This document shows, piece by piece, positions 6,166 to 14,164 of a DNA stretch of 16,753 bases (positions are counted from its first letter, which is position 1; each line of letters begins with the position of its first letter). This DNA comes from an uncultured Eubacteriales bacterium (GTDB taxonomy: Bacteria > Bacillota > Clostridia > Oscillospirales > Oscillospiraceae): the NCBI GenBank assembly GCA_902496595.1, contig CABVBV010000030.1:1-16753 (forward strand). Reading direction: 5' to 3'. A program made the translations under genes and the position numbers. The notes under the pieces are model-generated. The model was not told the origin of the DNA. It did no database searches and saw nothing but the letters and a program-made list of their open reading frames with translations.

Positions 6166-7659
6166 GTGGATATCCATCGTTTTGAGAACAGAGTCAGGGA
6201 TCTGCGCTCGGCCCTGGACTATTTGAGGAGCCTGGACGGGCAGCTGGTCGAAACGGATGTGGAGACAGATCCGGAGGCGGAGCTCTCCGGAGTATACAGG
6301 AGGGTCGGGGCCGGCGGCACGGTGATGCGTCCGACAAGGACTAACGGGCCTGCGATGCTCTTTCGGAATTTGAAGGGTTTTGACGAGGCCTCCGCTGTCA
6401 TAGGCGTGCTCGCCTCGAGGGAGAGGGTCGCGGCCCTGCTCGGATGCAGGAGCGCAGACCTGGGCAGGCTGCTTTGCGACTGCGTGGCGTCCCCGGTGGA
6501 GCCGGTCGTGAAGGAGGGGCCCGCGCCCTGCCGCGAGGTAGTACACCTTGCTTCGGAGCCGGACTTCGACCTCAGAGCGCTCCTGCCCGCTCCGACGAAC
6601 ACGCCTCTGGACGCAGGGCCGTACATAACGCTCGGTATGTGCTACGCCACTCATCCGGATACCGGACGTTCGGATGTGACGATACACAGACTCTGCATCC
6701 AGGGCAGGGACGAGCTCTCCATCTTCCTGCAGCCGGGCAGCCGGCACATCGGAGCCATGGCGGACAGGGCCGAGGAACTTGGGCGCCCTCTGCCGATATC
6801 CGTCTCCATCGGCGTCGACCCTGCGATAGAGATCTGCGCCTGCTTCGAGCCGCCCACTACCCCGCTGGGATATGACGAGCTTTCGATAGCCGGGGCGCTC
6901 AGGGGAGAACCTGTTGAGCTCTGCCGCTGCCTCACCGTGGACGAGAGGGCCATTGCGAACGCCGAGTTCGTAATCGAGGGAGAGATAATCCCCGGGGTGA
7001 GGGTGCAGGAGGATCAGAACTCGGGGACGGGCATCGCCATGCCCGAATTTCCGGGCTACAACGGGGTCGCGAGTTCCGAGTGCAGGCTCCTCAAGGTCAA
7101 GGCGCTGACGCACAGGAAAAAGCCCATACTCCAGACCTGCATAGGCCCGAGCGAGGAGCACGTCAACATGGCGGGCATCCCGACCGAGGCGAGCATCCTG
7201 GGCCTGCTCGAGCGGGCCATGCCGGGAAAGGTCAAAAACGTTTACGCCCACCGCTCCGGAGGAGGGAAGTATCTGGCCGTGCTCCAGATTTGCAAAGCGG
7301 TTCCCACCGACGAGGGCCGCCAGAGACAGGCGGCGCTTCTGGCCTTCTCGGCCTTCCCAGAGCTCAAGCAGGTCATACTGGTGGACGAGGACGTGGACGC
7401 ATTCGACACCGACGATGTGCTCTGGGCCATGACCACGAGGTATCAGGGAAACCTGGACACGGTGTTCATACCCGGAGTCCGCTGCCATCCGCTCGACCCG
7501 AGCGCCGGGCCGGAGTACGACCCGAGGATACCGGGCCGAGGCGTATCCTGCAAGACCATCTTCGACTGCACCGTGCCCTTCGCTCAGAAAGAGCGCTTCC
7601 GCAGGGCGGGCTTCCTCGAAGTAGACCCGGGACGCTGGCTGCCGGGCTGGGAGGACTGA
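6166..7659 (+). CDS. UbiD-family prenylated-FMN-dependent decarboxylase
   Basis: The GTG at 6166 follows GGGAGGGGG (6150-6158) by 7 bases and gives 497 aa. An in-frame ATG at 6049 would overlap the ligase gene and lie upstream of the likely promoter, so it was not used. Family marks in order: a cofactor-binding segment GRSDVTIHRL (167-176, R175 being a candidate catalytic arginine), AEFVIEGEIIPG (266-277) with glutamates E267 and E271 in the catalytic region, MPEFPGYNG (292-300), and the VDEDVD/VLWAMTTR segment (about 406-425). UbiD enzymes reversibly (de)carboxylate aromatic or alpha,beta-unsaturated acids using prenylated FMN. The product lies next to its cofactor-making partner UbiX. The substrate cannot be read from sequence; ubiquinone synthesis is unlikely in this anaerobic setting. 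Confidence 0.9.
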   Translation: MDIHRFENRVRDLRSALDYLRSLDGQLVETDVETDPEAELSGVYRRVGAGGTVMRPTRTNGPAMLFRNLKGFDEASAVIGVLASRERVAALLGCRSADLGRLLCDCVASPVEPVVKEGPAPCREVVHLASEPDFDLRALLPAPTNTPLDAGPYITLGMCYATHPDTGRSDVTIHRLCIQGRDELSIFLQPGSRHIGAMADRAEELGRPLPISVSIGVDPAIEICACFEPPTTPLGYDELSIAGALRGEPVELCRCLTVDERAIANAEFVIEGEIIPGVRVQEDQNSGTGIAMPEFPGYNGVASSECRLLKVKALTHRKKPILQTCIGPSEEHVNMAGIPTEASILGLLERAMPGKVKNVYAHRSGGGKYLAVLQICKAVPTDEGRQRQAALLAFSAFPELKQVILVDEDVDAFDTDDVLWAMTTRYQGNLDTVFIPGVRCHPLDPSAGPEYDPRIPGRGVSCKTIFDCTVPFAQKERFRRAGFLEVDPGRWLPGWED

Positions 7660-7660
7660 G

Positions 7661-8233
7661 ATGGAGGCTCGGCTCACGGTGGGCATTAGCGGGGCCTCGG
7701 GGGCCTCGTTGGCGCTCAGCTTTTTGAAACTGGCTCGAAAAAGCGGCGTTCCCACCGAGCTCATCGTCACGAGCGGAGGAGAGAGGACGCTCAGGGACGA
7801 GCTGGGCCTGGGGCCGGAGGCGCTCTCCGGCCTCGTGGACGAGGTGTACGACTGCAGGGATATCGGCGCGGCCCCGGCTTCGGGCAGCCGCCCGTCCCTG
7901 GGCATGGCCGTTGTCCCGTGCAGCATGAAGACCCTCGCCGGCATCGCCTCGGGTTACAGCGAGAACCTCTTGCTCAGAGCCGCGGATGTAGCGCTCAAGG
8001 AGAGGCGCAGGTTGGTTCTTGCGGCGAGGGAGACGCCGCTCTCGGCCATCCATCTCAGGAATATGCTGGAGCTCAGCCAGGCCGGGGCGGTCGTCTTTCC
8101 CCCCGTGCCGCTCTGGTATGCCGGGCCGAAGACGATGGAGCAGATGGAGCTTCAGCTCTCCGCGAGGCTGCTGAGCCTCTTCGGGATCGTCACCCCGGAG
8201 CTCCACGTCTGGACGGAGAGCGGACAGGAGTAG
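7661..8233 (+). CDS. ubiX: UbiX-family flavin prenyltransferase
   Basis: The protein has 190 aa. The ATG is one base after the UbiD stop and follows GGGAGG by 6 bases, so the two are translationally coupled. The N-terminal FMN-binding motif is GISGASGA (8-15). Further family blocks are VVPCSMKTLAGIASGYSENL (the flavin/prenyl-phosphate site region), the ALKERRRLVLAARETPLS block, and a PPVPLWY...KTMEQM segment near residue 145. The length is normal for the family. UbiX prenylates FMN with dimethylallyl phosphate to make the cofactor UbiD needs, so the pair forms a self-contained decarboxylase module. The assignment is firm at family level; the ubi name does not imply ubiquinone synthesis here. 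Confidence 0.93.
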   Translation: MEARLTVGISGASGASLALSFLKLARKSGVPTELIVTSGGERTLRDELGLGPEALSGLVDEVYDCRDIGAAPASGSRPSLGMAVVPCSMKTLAGIASGYSENLLLRAADVALKERRRLVLAARETPLSAIHLRNMLELSQAGAVVFPPVPLWYAGPKTMEQMELQLSARLLSLFGIVTPELHVWTESGQE

Positions 8234-8299
8234 CCCGCCTCCAGGCCCGCGGAGTTTCGCGGCCGCCGCGCCGTACCATTTGCCTTCATAAATAAGCTG

Positions 8300-8325
8300 T
8301 GCCGGAGCGCCTGAGCGCTCCGGCA
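8300..8325. terminator. GC-rich hairpin between converging ubiX and trxA
   Basis: GCCGGAGCGC (8301-8310) and GCGCTCCGGC (8315-8324) form a perfect stem, extended by a T-A pair, around a CTGA loop. The T-run is poor on both strands, so it may act as a weak two-way terminator. A smaller stem (8247-8251 with 8258-8262) sits just after the ubiX stop. Confidence 0.5.
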
Positions 8326-8355
8326 TTCTGCGATTTGAAGGGATGGATGGGAAAA

Positions 8356-8664
8356 TCAGTTTAAGAGGGAGAGGATACTGGATTTGGGTCTTGCACCGGT
8401 GGCCCGATTCGTGACCTTGCCGTCCTTGAGAACCACCAGGGTGGGGATACTGGTTATGTTGAAGGCCGAGGCCAGCTCGGGCTCTTCGTCAACGTTGACT
8501 TTGCCGACGAGCAGGTCGCCGCGTTCGGAGGCGATCTCGTCGACAACGGGCGACACCATACGGCAGGGGCCGCACCAGGAGGCCCAGAAGTCCAACAGCA
8601 CCGGTTTGGAACTGCCGGTAACGAGTCCCGCGTAATTCGATGAGGTTATCTTTACAGCTGACAT
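8356..8664 (-). CDS. trxA: Thioredoxin
   Basis: The protein has 102 aa. The start ATG at 8664 follows GGGAGGAA (8678-8671) by 6 bases; a longer in-frame start at 8709 lacks such a site. The active site is WCGPC (W30, C31, C34) and the cis-proline lies in TSIPT (P74), so this is a canonical cytoplasmic thioredoxin of normal length. It would reduce protein disulfides with electrons from thioredoxin reductase, which is not in the window. The upstream gene on the same strand ends 66 bases earlier. A weak TATCAT at 8703-8698 may be a private -10 box, or the two genes may be co-transcribed. Confidence 0.95.
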   Translation of the reverse strand: MSAVKITSSNYAGLVTGSSKPVLLDFWASWCGPCRMVSPVVDEIASERGDLLVGKVNVDEEPELASAFNITSIPTLVVLKDGKVTNRATGARPKSSILSLLN

Positions 8665-8730
8665 TTTAAATTCCTCCCGTGTTCTTTCTTTGTCTGCATG
8701 ATAGCACACGGGATACGGGCGAACCGTAAC

Positions 8731-9612
8731 TTAGTCACATTTCCTCCAGAGCAGCCTGTTGCCCTCGACCAGCGTCCCGACCAGGCCAGCGTCGAGCAGG
8801 TAGGCCAGGATGGATTTCACGGTGCTGCCCACCAGAACATATTGCTCCATGGTCAGCTGCAGGCCGTAACTGTCGAAGGCCAGCTTCAGGATGTCCTCGA
8901 AACCCTTCGGCTCTCCGCAGAGGCCAAGGACGAAGCCGCAGAGGCCCTCGACGTGCCGGAGGTTCAGCTCGGCGAGCGGCCCTATGTCCTCCGCCGCCTC
9001 GGCGTGCGCCGGGATATAGAGCTTTGCGCCCAGTCCGGGCAGCTTCCTGAGCGTTTCCATATAGGCCGCGACGTCGTAGATAAAGGGGAAACCGTACTTC
9101 TCCAGGGTCGCCGCGCTCGAGAGGCAGTCCGCGATGTAGGCCGTGCCGTCCGGAGTCATATATCCGGCCATGTCGAAGTAGTGCCCAGGCAGAGGGATGA
9201 GCTCTATCTCTTCGGGAAAGCCCCCGGACGAAATGAGCTCCGCCGGAGCGGGCTGGGCCATCAGGAACTTGTGCCTGAGCGGTTTCGGAGGGAAGCCGCC
9301 GTAGAGGAAGGCGGATTCCAGCACAGGGTTCCTTGTGAACGCCGCCTCAATATCCGGAGCGAATATCCGGCAGCCGGTCTGCTTCTGCAGGTACTGACAG
9401 CCTCCGACATGGTCTGCGTTCGAGTGCGTGACGAGTATGCCCCGGAGCTTCCAGGAGTTTCTGTCGAGGATCTGCCTGACCTTCCGGCCGGCGTCCTTGT
9501 CGTTGCCGCTGTCGATGAGCCAGACTTCCGAGTCCGAGGCCAGCCAGAGCCCGATTTTTGCCGGACAGTCGATATAGTAACTCCGCTCTCCGGCCTGAAC
9601 AAGTTCAAACAT
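8731..9612 (-). CDS. MBL-fold metallohydrolase with HxNxDH variant motif
   Basis: The protein has 293 aa. The ATG at 9612 is preceded by AAGGGGGG at 6 bases. The metallo-beta-lactamase motif reads THSNADHVGG (62-71): H63, D67 and H68 are kept, but the second histidine of HxHxDH is asparagine (N65). Further metal ligands fit H144 (in LPGH), D162 (in IADCL) and H203 (in PAHAEA). The last 75 or so residues look helical and end in a winged-helix-like segment. The substrate is unknown; glyoxalase-II-like or regulatory thioester hydrolases are the nearest general types. Thioredoxin follows on the same strand. Confidence 0.82.
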   Translation of the reverse strand: MFELVQAGERSYYIDCPAKIGLWLASDSEVWLIDSGNDKDAGRKVRQILDRNSWKLRGILVTHSNADHVGGCQYLQKQTGCRIFAPDIEAAFTRNPVLESAFLYGGFPPKPLRHKFLMAQPAPAELISSGGFPEEIELIPLPGHYFDMAGYMTPDGTAYIADCLSSAATLEKYGFPFIYDVAAYMETLRKLPGLGAKLYIPAHAEAAEDIGPLAELNLRHVEGLCGFVLGLCGEPKGFEDILKLAFDSYGLQLTMEQYVLVGSTVKSILAYLLDAGLVGTLVEGNRLLWRKCD

Positions 9613-9635
9613 TCAAAGCCCCCCTTTTTTCAGCT

Positions 9636-9664
9636 AATTTATCACATTAAACCGCGAAACGCAA
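9636..9664 (-). promoter_or_regulatory. Likely promoter for the MBL-fold gene
   Basis: Read on the minus strand, TTGCGT (9664-9659) and TAAATT (9641-9636) are 17 bases apart, about 24 bases before the start codon and upstream of the Shine-Dalgarno site. Confidence 0.5.
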
Positions 9665-9684
9665 GCCCCGTCTCGCACCGGCGC

Positions 9685-9712
9685 TTTACAAATCGGTGTT
9701 GTATGTTAAAAT
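9685..9712 (+). promoter_or_regulatory. Likely promoter for fhs
   Basis: TTTACA (9685-9690) and TAAAAT (9707-9712), 16 bases apart, stand in an AT-rich patch 29 bases before the fhs start. It diverges from the MBL-gene promoter within the same 129-base gap. Confidence 0.5.
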
Positions 9713-9741
9713 ATAAGGGAATTTTGACTGTGAGGTGCCAC

Positions 9742-11403
9742 ATGACCGATATTGAGATCGCCCAGGCGGCAAAGCCGCTGCCCATAACAGAAGTCGCCGC
9801 AAGAGCCGGCATCGACGAGGGGTATATCGAGTGCTACGGCGGGAGCAAGGCGAAGATAGACCCCGCGCTGCTCGACGAACCGGGGGAAGAGGGAAAGCTC
9901 GTCCTGGTCACTGCGATAAACCCGACGCCTGCCGGGGAGGGCAAAACGACCACCACCGTCGGACTCGCGGACGCGCTGCGGAAGCTCGGGAAACGCTCGG
10001 TCGTGGCGCTCAGGGAGCCCTCGCTCGGCCCGGTCTTCGGTATAAAGGGCGGCGCGGCCGGGGGAGGCTATGCCCAGGTGATACCGATGGAGGACATCAA
10101 TCTGCACTTCACCGGCGATTTCCACGCCATAGGCGCGGCGAACAACCTGCTCGCCGCCATGCTGGACAACCACATCTATCAGGGCAACACGCTGAACATT
10201 GACCCGAGGCGCATAACCTGGAGACGCGCCGTCGACATGAACGACCGGCAGCTCAGGGCAATAACAGACGGGCTTGGCGGCAGGGTCAACGGGGTGCCCA
10301 GGGAGGACGGTTTCGACATAACCGTCGCGAGCGAGGTCATGGCCGTGCTCTGCCTCGCCTCTGGCATCCGGGATTTGAAGGAGCGGCTGTCGAGGATTGT
10401 GGTGGGCTACACCTACGACGAGAAGCCGGTGACGGCAGGGCAGCTCAAGGCCGCCGGAGCCATGGCGGCGCTCTTGAAGGATGCGATAAAGCCCAACCTG
10501 GTTCAGACGCTCGAGGGCACGCCGGCCTTTGTACACGGAGGGCCGTTCGCGAACATCGCCCACGGCTGCAACAGCGTGACCGCCACGAGGATGGCGCTCA
10601 GGCTGGGTGAGTACGCTGTAACGGAGGCGGGCTTCGGAGCGGATCTGGGCGCGGAGAAGTTCTTCGACATAAAGTGCCGTATGTCCGGGCTGAGACCCTC
10701 GGCGGTAGTCATAGTCGCGACGGTGAGAGCGCTCAAGCACCACGGCGGCGCGGCGAAGGACGAGCTGGGAGCTGAAGACCTCGCGGCGCTGGAGAGGGGC
10801 CTGCCCAACCTGCTCCGGCACGTCGACAATGTTAAGAACGTCTACGGCCTGCCCTGCGTCGTGGCGATAAACAGGTTCCCGACGGATACGGAGGCGGAGC
10901 TGGAGCTGGTCGGCCGCCGTTGCCGCGAGCTCGGAGTGAACGCGGCGCTCTCCGAGGTCTGGGCAAAGGGAGGCGACGGAGGGCTCGAACTGGCAAAGGA
11001 GGTCGTCAGGCTCTGCGGCGAGGAGAACTGCTTCCGCTTCGCCTATCCGGACGAGCTGGACATAAGGTCGAAGATAGAGGCGATAGCGAAGAAAGTGTAC
11101 CGGGCCTCCGCCGTGGCTTTCACCGGGCCCGCTGAGAAGGAGCTCGGGCAGCTCGAAGCCCTGGGCTTCGGCGGGCTGCCGGTATGCATGGCGAAGACGC
11201 AGTATTCGTTTTCCGACGACCCGGCCAAGAAGGGCGCGCCTGAGGGCTTCACCCTGACGGTCAGGAAACTGAAAGTCTCTGCCGGAGCGGGCTTCATCGT
11301 GGCTCTGACCGGAGACATCATGACCATGCCCGGCCTCCCGAGATCCCCGGCGGCAGAGCGCATAGACGTGGACGAGACCGGCCGCATCTCCGGCCTTTTC
11401 TGA
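9742..11403 (+). CDS. fhs: Formate--tetrahydrofolate ligase
   Basis: The protein has 553 aa, the usual length of the family. The ATG at 9742 follows GAGGTG by about 4 bases. The frame stays open upstream to 8698, but that stretch is antisense to the MBL gene and lacks family similarity. The ATP-binding loop is PTPAGEGKTTTT (61-72). The next block, REPSLGPVFGIKGGAAGGGYAQV, and the downstream DINLHFTGD, HGGPFANIAHGCNS and EAGFGADLGAEKF blocks are hallmark FTHFS sequences. The enzyme makes 10-formyl-tetrahydrofolate from formate, ATP and THF, feeding purine synthesis or the Wood-Ljungdahl methyl branch. It appears to be a single-gene transcript. No other folate or Wood-Ljungdahl gene lies in the window, so acetogenesis cannot be claimed from it. 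Confidence 0.97.
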   Translation: MTDIEIAQAAKPLPITEVAARAGIDEGYIECYGGSKAKIDPALLDEPGEEGKLVLVTAINPTPAGEGKTTTTVGLADALRKLGKRSVVALREPSLGPVFGIKGGAAGGGYAQVIPMEDINLHFTGDFHAIGAANNLLAAMLDNHIYQGNTLNIDPRRITWRRAVDMNDRQLRAITDGLGGRVNGVPREDGFDITVASEVMAVLCLASGIRDLKERLSRIVVGYTYDEKPVTAGQLKAAGAMAALLKDAIKPNLVQTLEGTPAFVHGGPFANIAHGCNSVTATRMALRLGEYAVTEAGFGADLGAEKFFDIKCRMSGLRPSAVVIVATVRALKHHGGAAKDELGAEDLAALERGLPNLLRHVDNVKNVYGLPCVVAINRFPTDTEAELELVGRRCRELGVNAALSEVWAKGGDGGLELAKEVVRLCGEENCFRFAYPDELDIRSKIEAIAKKVYRASAVAFTGPAEKELGQLEALGFGGLPVCMAKTQYSFSDDPAKKGAPEGFTLTVRKLKVSAGAGFIVALTGDIMTMPGLPRSPAAERIDVDETGRISGLF

Positions 11404-11437
11404 CAGCGCGGCCGGAGCTCGGAGAGAAATACGAAAA

Positions 11438-11480
11438 AATACGCCCCGTTTCCTTGAACAGCTGGGAAACGGGGCGTATT
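11438..11480 (-). terminator. Strong intrinsic terminator after the lysoplasmalogenase gene
   Basis: A 16-bp perfect stem (11438-11453 with 11465-11480) encloses an 11-base loop. Read on the minus strand it is followed at once by a run of five T. It thus ends the minus-strand transcript and could slow plus-strand read-through from fhs, where the T-run is absent. Confidence 0.8.
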
Positions 11481-11509
11481 CGTGCGGCAGCCGGGCCGAC
11501 AGGCCCCGG

Positions 11510-12163
11510 TCAGCCGAGGCCGAAGCCAATGGCCAGCAGGGTTTGGGCTGAGATATAGGTCAGCATGACGGCGACGTCGGCGGCGTTGCTGTCACCATCC
11601 CTGAAAGTCTCAAAAGAGAGGATCCCGTCGGAGCAGAGGAAGAGGCAGGCTCCGGCGAGCAGCCAGCCCGCTCCGGGGGCCCCGGCCCTGAGCCCTATGA
11701 ACGAGGCGGAGCCCAGAGAGGCGAGCAGCAGCCCATAGAGCAGTCCCGGCAGTCTCAGAGGTTTGGGGATGCGCTTTCTCAGGACGAAAAAGATCACGAG
11801 CGCTACCGCCCCCGGCACCAGGGTCGCCGCTAAGGCGGTTATGAGTTTCGGCTGGGCCGCCGCTGCGAGCGCGCCGATATGCGCAACGTAGAGGACGTGT
11901 CCCAGCCCGAAAGCCGCCATGCCGAGGCCCAGGAAGACTTCCCTGTGTTTGTAGATCATGAATATGTCCCCGGCCCAGCCGCAGAGCATGGCGGCGAGGA
12001 CAACCGCCGAAGGTCTCGGCGCGATGCTCAGGTAGAGCAGGCAGATGAGCGGCATGAGCAGCAGCTTGGTGAAGTATCTCAGCTTCTGCCTGCCCAGACC
12101 GCAGGCGGCAAGGTGCGTGACGGAAGCCGCGGCTGTTGCGGCGGCGGTGAGCACTGTTACCAT
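11510..12163 (-). CDS. Lysoplasmalogenase-family (YhhN/TMEM86) membrane protein
   Basis: The protein has 217 aa from an ATG at 12163, which follows GGGAGG by 5 bases. A longer start at 12193 would lie upstream of the predicted transcription start and was rejected. The protein is mostly hydrophobic, with about seven or eight membrane segments. YhhN marks are RYFTKLLLMPL (29-39), CGWAGDIFM (61-69), GLGHVLYVAH (86-95), LFLCSDGILSFETF (174-187) and TYISAQTLL (202-210). Two conserved aspartates (D66, D179) fit the proposed active site. The family includes hydrolases of the vinyl-ether bond of lysoplasmalogens, consistent with an anaerobe that makes plasmalogens, although many bacterial members are untested. 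It is single-gene, with its own promoter and terminator. Confidence 0.85.
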   Translation of the reverse strand: MVTVLTAAATAAASVTHLAACGLGRQKLRYFTKLLLMPLICLLYLSIAPRPSAVVLAAMLCGWAGDIFMIYKHREVFLGLGMAAFGLGHVLYVAHIGALAAAAQPKLITALAATLVPGAVALVIFFVLRKRIPKPLRLPGLLYGLLLASLGSASFIGLRAGAPGAGWLLAGACLFLCSDGILSFETFRDGDSNAADVAVMLTYISAQTLLAIGFGLG

Positions 12164-12191
12164 ATGAACCTCCCGATATTTATCCGCCCCC

Positions 12192-12220
12192 ATAATAACC
12201 TATGCGCAGTTTCGTGTAAA
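12192..12220 (-). promoter_or_regulatory. Likely promoter for the lysoplasmalogenase gene
   Basis: On the minus strand TTTACA (12220-12215) and TATTAT (12197-12192) are 17 bases apart. Transcription would begin near 12185, downstream of the alternative start at 12193, which supports the ATG at 12163. Confidence 0.65.
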
Positions 12221-12234
12221 GAAGTTATAATAAT

Positions 12235-14163
12235 TTAAGAATCCTTAAGAAATCCCGTCCTAATCCGTCCGGGAGAGCCCAGGGTATAGCCGCCGAGCCG
12301 TTCCAGCCGTTTTGCGAACTCTGCGGAGCGCAGAACCTCCAGGAGCCTTTGCACGGGCAGGCTGTCCCAGGCGGAATCCGGGATGAGCAGGTCGTACTGT
12401 TCGGTGCAGACTGGAAGGAAGTCCAGACCGTAGAGCCTGGCCGCCGACAGGATGCCCATGCCCGCGTCGGCGGAGCCTGAGGCTATCTGGGCCGCGACGG
12501 AGGTGTGCGTCAACTCCTCCCTGCCGTAGCCGTAGACCCTGCCGGAGTCCACAGAGTATATCCGGCAGAGGTAGTCGGCGAGGATACGGGTGCCCGAGCC
12601 CTTCTGCCTGTTCACATATCTCAGGCCGGGCCTCGCGATATCAGGGAAGCTCCCGATCTCCAGGGGGTTCCCCGGAGCGAGCATGAGCCCCTGCGTCCTG
12701 CATACGCATTCGACGAGCTTCACGCCTCCGTTCGGGAAGAAGCGCCTTACATGGCTCTCGTTGTAGCTGCCGTCCGCCTCGTCCAGCAGGTGTATGCCCG
12801 CCGCTGCGGCCTCGCCGCGCATGACCGCCATTATGCCGCCCATGGAACCGACGTGGCTCGAGACCATGCGCAGCGGAGGCTCGGAGCGCCGGAGCAGGTC
12901 TGCGACCTCGTCCAGCAGCGGGTCGTGGCTGCCTATTACTATAAGCCCTCCGGAGAGCTCGCTCAAAGGCCGGAGGAGCTTCACTTTCACCTCGGCTCCG
13001 GCCTCCAGGCCCTCGCTGCCCTGCGGGATCTCCAGCATCGCGTCGGCGCGCATGAAAGAGCTCACGACCCCGGCACCCCTGTCGAGCGGCGAGGCCACAA
13101 GGCCCTCGGGCCCCTCTCCCAGCCTCAGCCGGACATATTCCCTGTATTTGAGCCCGGATACCACGCCTCTGGCCAGCTTCGCCTTCGCCCAGTCCTCCTC
13201 CCGAGCCCCGCCGGACGCGCCGAAGCAGAGCTCCAGAACGGGCCTCAGGAGCTCTTCAAGGACTATTATGCCCGAGACGGGGTAGCCCGGGACGCCCAGG
13301 ACGGGCTTTTTCCCCGAGAGCCCCAGTATGGCCGGCTTGCCGGGTTTTATCGCGAGGCCGTGGTACATGACCTCTCCCACCGAACCAACGGCGGCGCAGC
13401 TCAGATCTTCCCTGCCGGCGGAGGAGCCCGCGTTCAGGATGACCGCGTCGCACTCTGACAGGGCGAGCCTCAGCGCGGCCTCTATGGCCCCGGCGTCGTC
13501 GCGCACTATGGGATAACGCCTCGGCTGTGCGCCCCAGTCCCGGAGCATGGCGGAGAAGATGGCGGAGTTGAACTCGATTATATCGCCCTCGCCCGGCGCT
13601 TCGCAGGGCTCGACCAGCTCGTCCCCGGTGGGGATGACGCCCACCACCGGCCTCCTGCACACCTCGCACTCGAGCACGCCGGCGGCCAGCATCGCGCCCA
13701 CGGCAGAGGGGCTTATCCTCGTATACGAGGGCAGCAGCATCTCGCCGGCGCAGATGTCCTCGCCTATCTGCCGCACGTGCTGCCAGGGCGCGGCCGCGGC
13801 CCGGAGCCTTATCCCGCCGTCCTCCAGCGGCTCTATGTCCTCGGCCATGACCACGGCGTCGCAGCCCTCCGGCAAGGGGTCGCCCGTGTCCACCGGGACG
13901 TAATCTCCCTTCCCCAGCGTCACGGGCGTCGTCTCCGTGGCGCCGAAGCTCAGGGAGGCATTCAGGGCCGCGCCGTCCATGGCGCAGGCGTGGTAGTGCG
14001 GGGCGCAGATCTTCGCGTACACTGCGCCGAAGCTCACCCTGCCCGCCGCGTCCGCTGTCCGGATGCGCTCGGGAACAGGGCCGAGGCCGTTTTCCCTGAG
14101 CCTCTTTATGTAGTTGCCTCTGGCCTCATCCAGAGGCGTGTTGGTCAGGTATGCAAAGCCCAT
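12235..14163 (-). CDS. MoeA-type molybdotransferase fused to a PBP-like substrate-binding domain
   Basis: The protein has 642 aa. The ATG at 14163 lies one base after the stop of the upstream moeA; GGAGGGG is 10 bases before it. Residues 1-400 are MoeA-like: the HYHACAMDG (56-64), DTGDPLPEG (92-100), IPTGDEL (177-183), NAGSSAGRED (244-253), YHGLAIKPGKPAILG (267-281) and GVPGYPVSG (290-298) blocks. Residues 405-630 form a periplasmic-binding-protein-like domain (PF12727 type), with GSHDPLLDEV, SSHVGSMGGIMA and a phosphate/oxyanion-type RQKGSGTR loop (519-526). No signal peptide is present, so it acts in the cytoplasm. It is thought to sense or hand over molybdate or tungstate, or the cofactor, at insertion. 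Two MoeA proteins side by side often serve different metals or target enzymes. Confidence 0.9.
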   Translation of the reverse strand: MGFAYLTNTPLDEARGNYIKRLRENGLGPVPERIRTADAAGRVSFGAVYAKICAPHYHACAMDGAALNASLSFGATETTPVTLGKGDYVPVDTGDPLPEGCDAVVMAEDIEPLEDGGIRLRAAAAPWQHVRQIGEDICAGEMLLPSYTRISPSAVGAMLAAGVLECEVCRRPVVGVIPTGDELVEPCEAPGEGDIIEFNSAIFSAMLRDWGAQPRRYPIVRDDAGAIEAALRLALSECDAVILNAGSSAGREDLSCAAVGSVGEVMYHGLAIKPGKPAILGLSGKKPVLGVPGYPVSGIIVLEELLRPVLELCFGASGGAREEDWAKAKLARGVVSGLKYREYVRLRLGEGPEGLVASPLDRGAGVVSSFMRADAMLEIPQGSEGLEAGAEVKVKLLRPLSELSGGLIVIGSHDPLLDEVADLLRRSEPPLRMVSSHVGSMGGIMAVMRGEAAAAGIHLLDEADGSYNESHVRRFFPNGGVKLVECVCRTQGLMLAPGNPLEIGSFPDIARPGLRYVNRQKGSGTRILADYLCRIYSVDSGRVYGYGREELTHTSVAAQIASGSADAGMGILSAARLYGLDFLPVCTEQYDLLIPDSAWDSLPVQRLLEVLRSAEFAKRLERLGGYTLGSPGRIRTGFLKDS

Positions 14164-14164
14164 T

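Noticed and set aside
6142..7944. 600-codon minus-strand reading frame opposite ubiD
   Set aside because: It mirrors the high-GC third-position bias of ubiD/ubiX and shows no recognisable motif.
8244..8324. CRISPR-like or tRNA-like repeats in the ubiX-trxA gap
   Set aside because: Only two simple hairpins are present, with no repeated units and no cloverleaf.
8698..9741. N-terminal extension of fhs by 348 codons
   Set aside because: It is antisense to the well-supported MBL-fold gene, and the family start, promoter and ribosome site all lie at 9742.
9706..11529. 607-codon minus-strand reading frame opposite fhs
   Set aside because: Antisense shadow of a certain gene; it also crosses the promoter and the terminator hairpin.
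12505..13458. 317-codon plus-strand reading frame inside the MoeA-PBP gene
   Set aside because: Antisense shadow; composition is rich in Arg, Ala and Gly and no motif is present.
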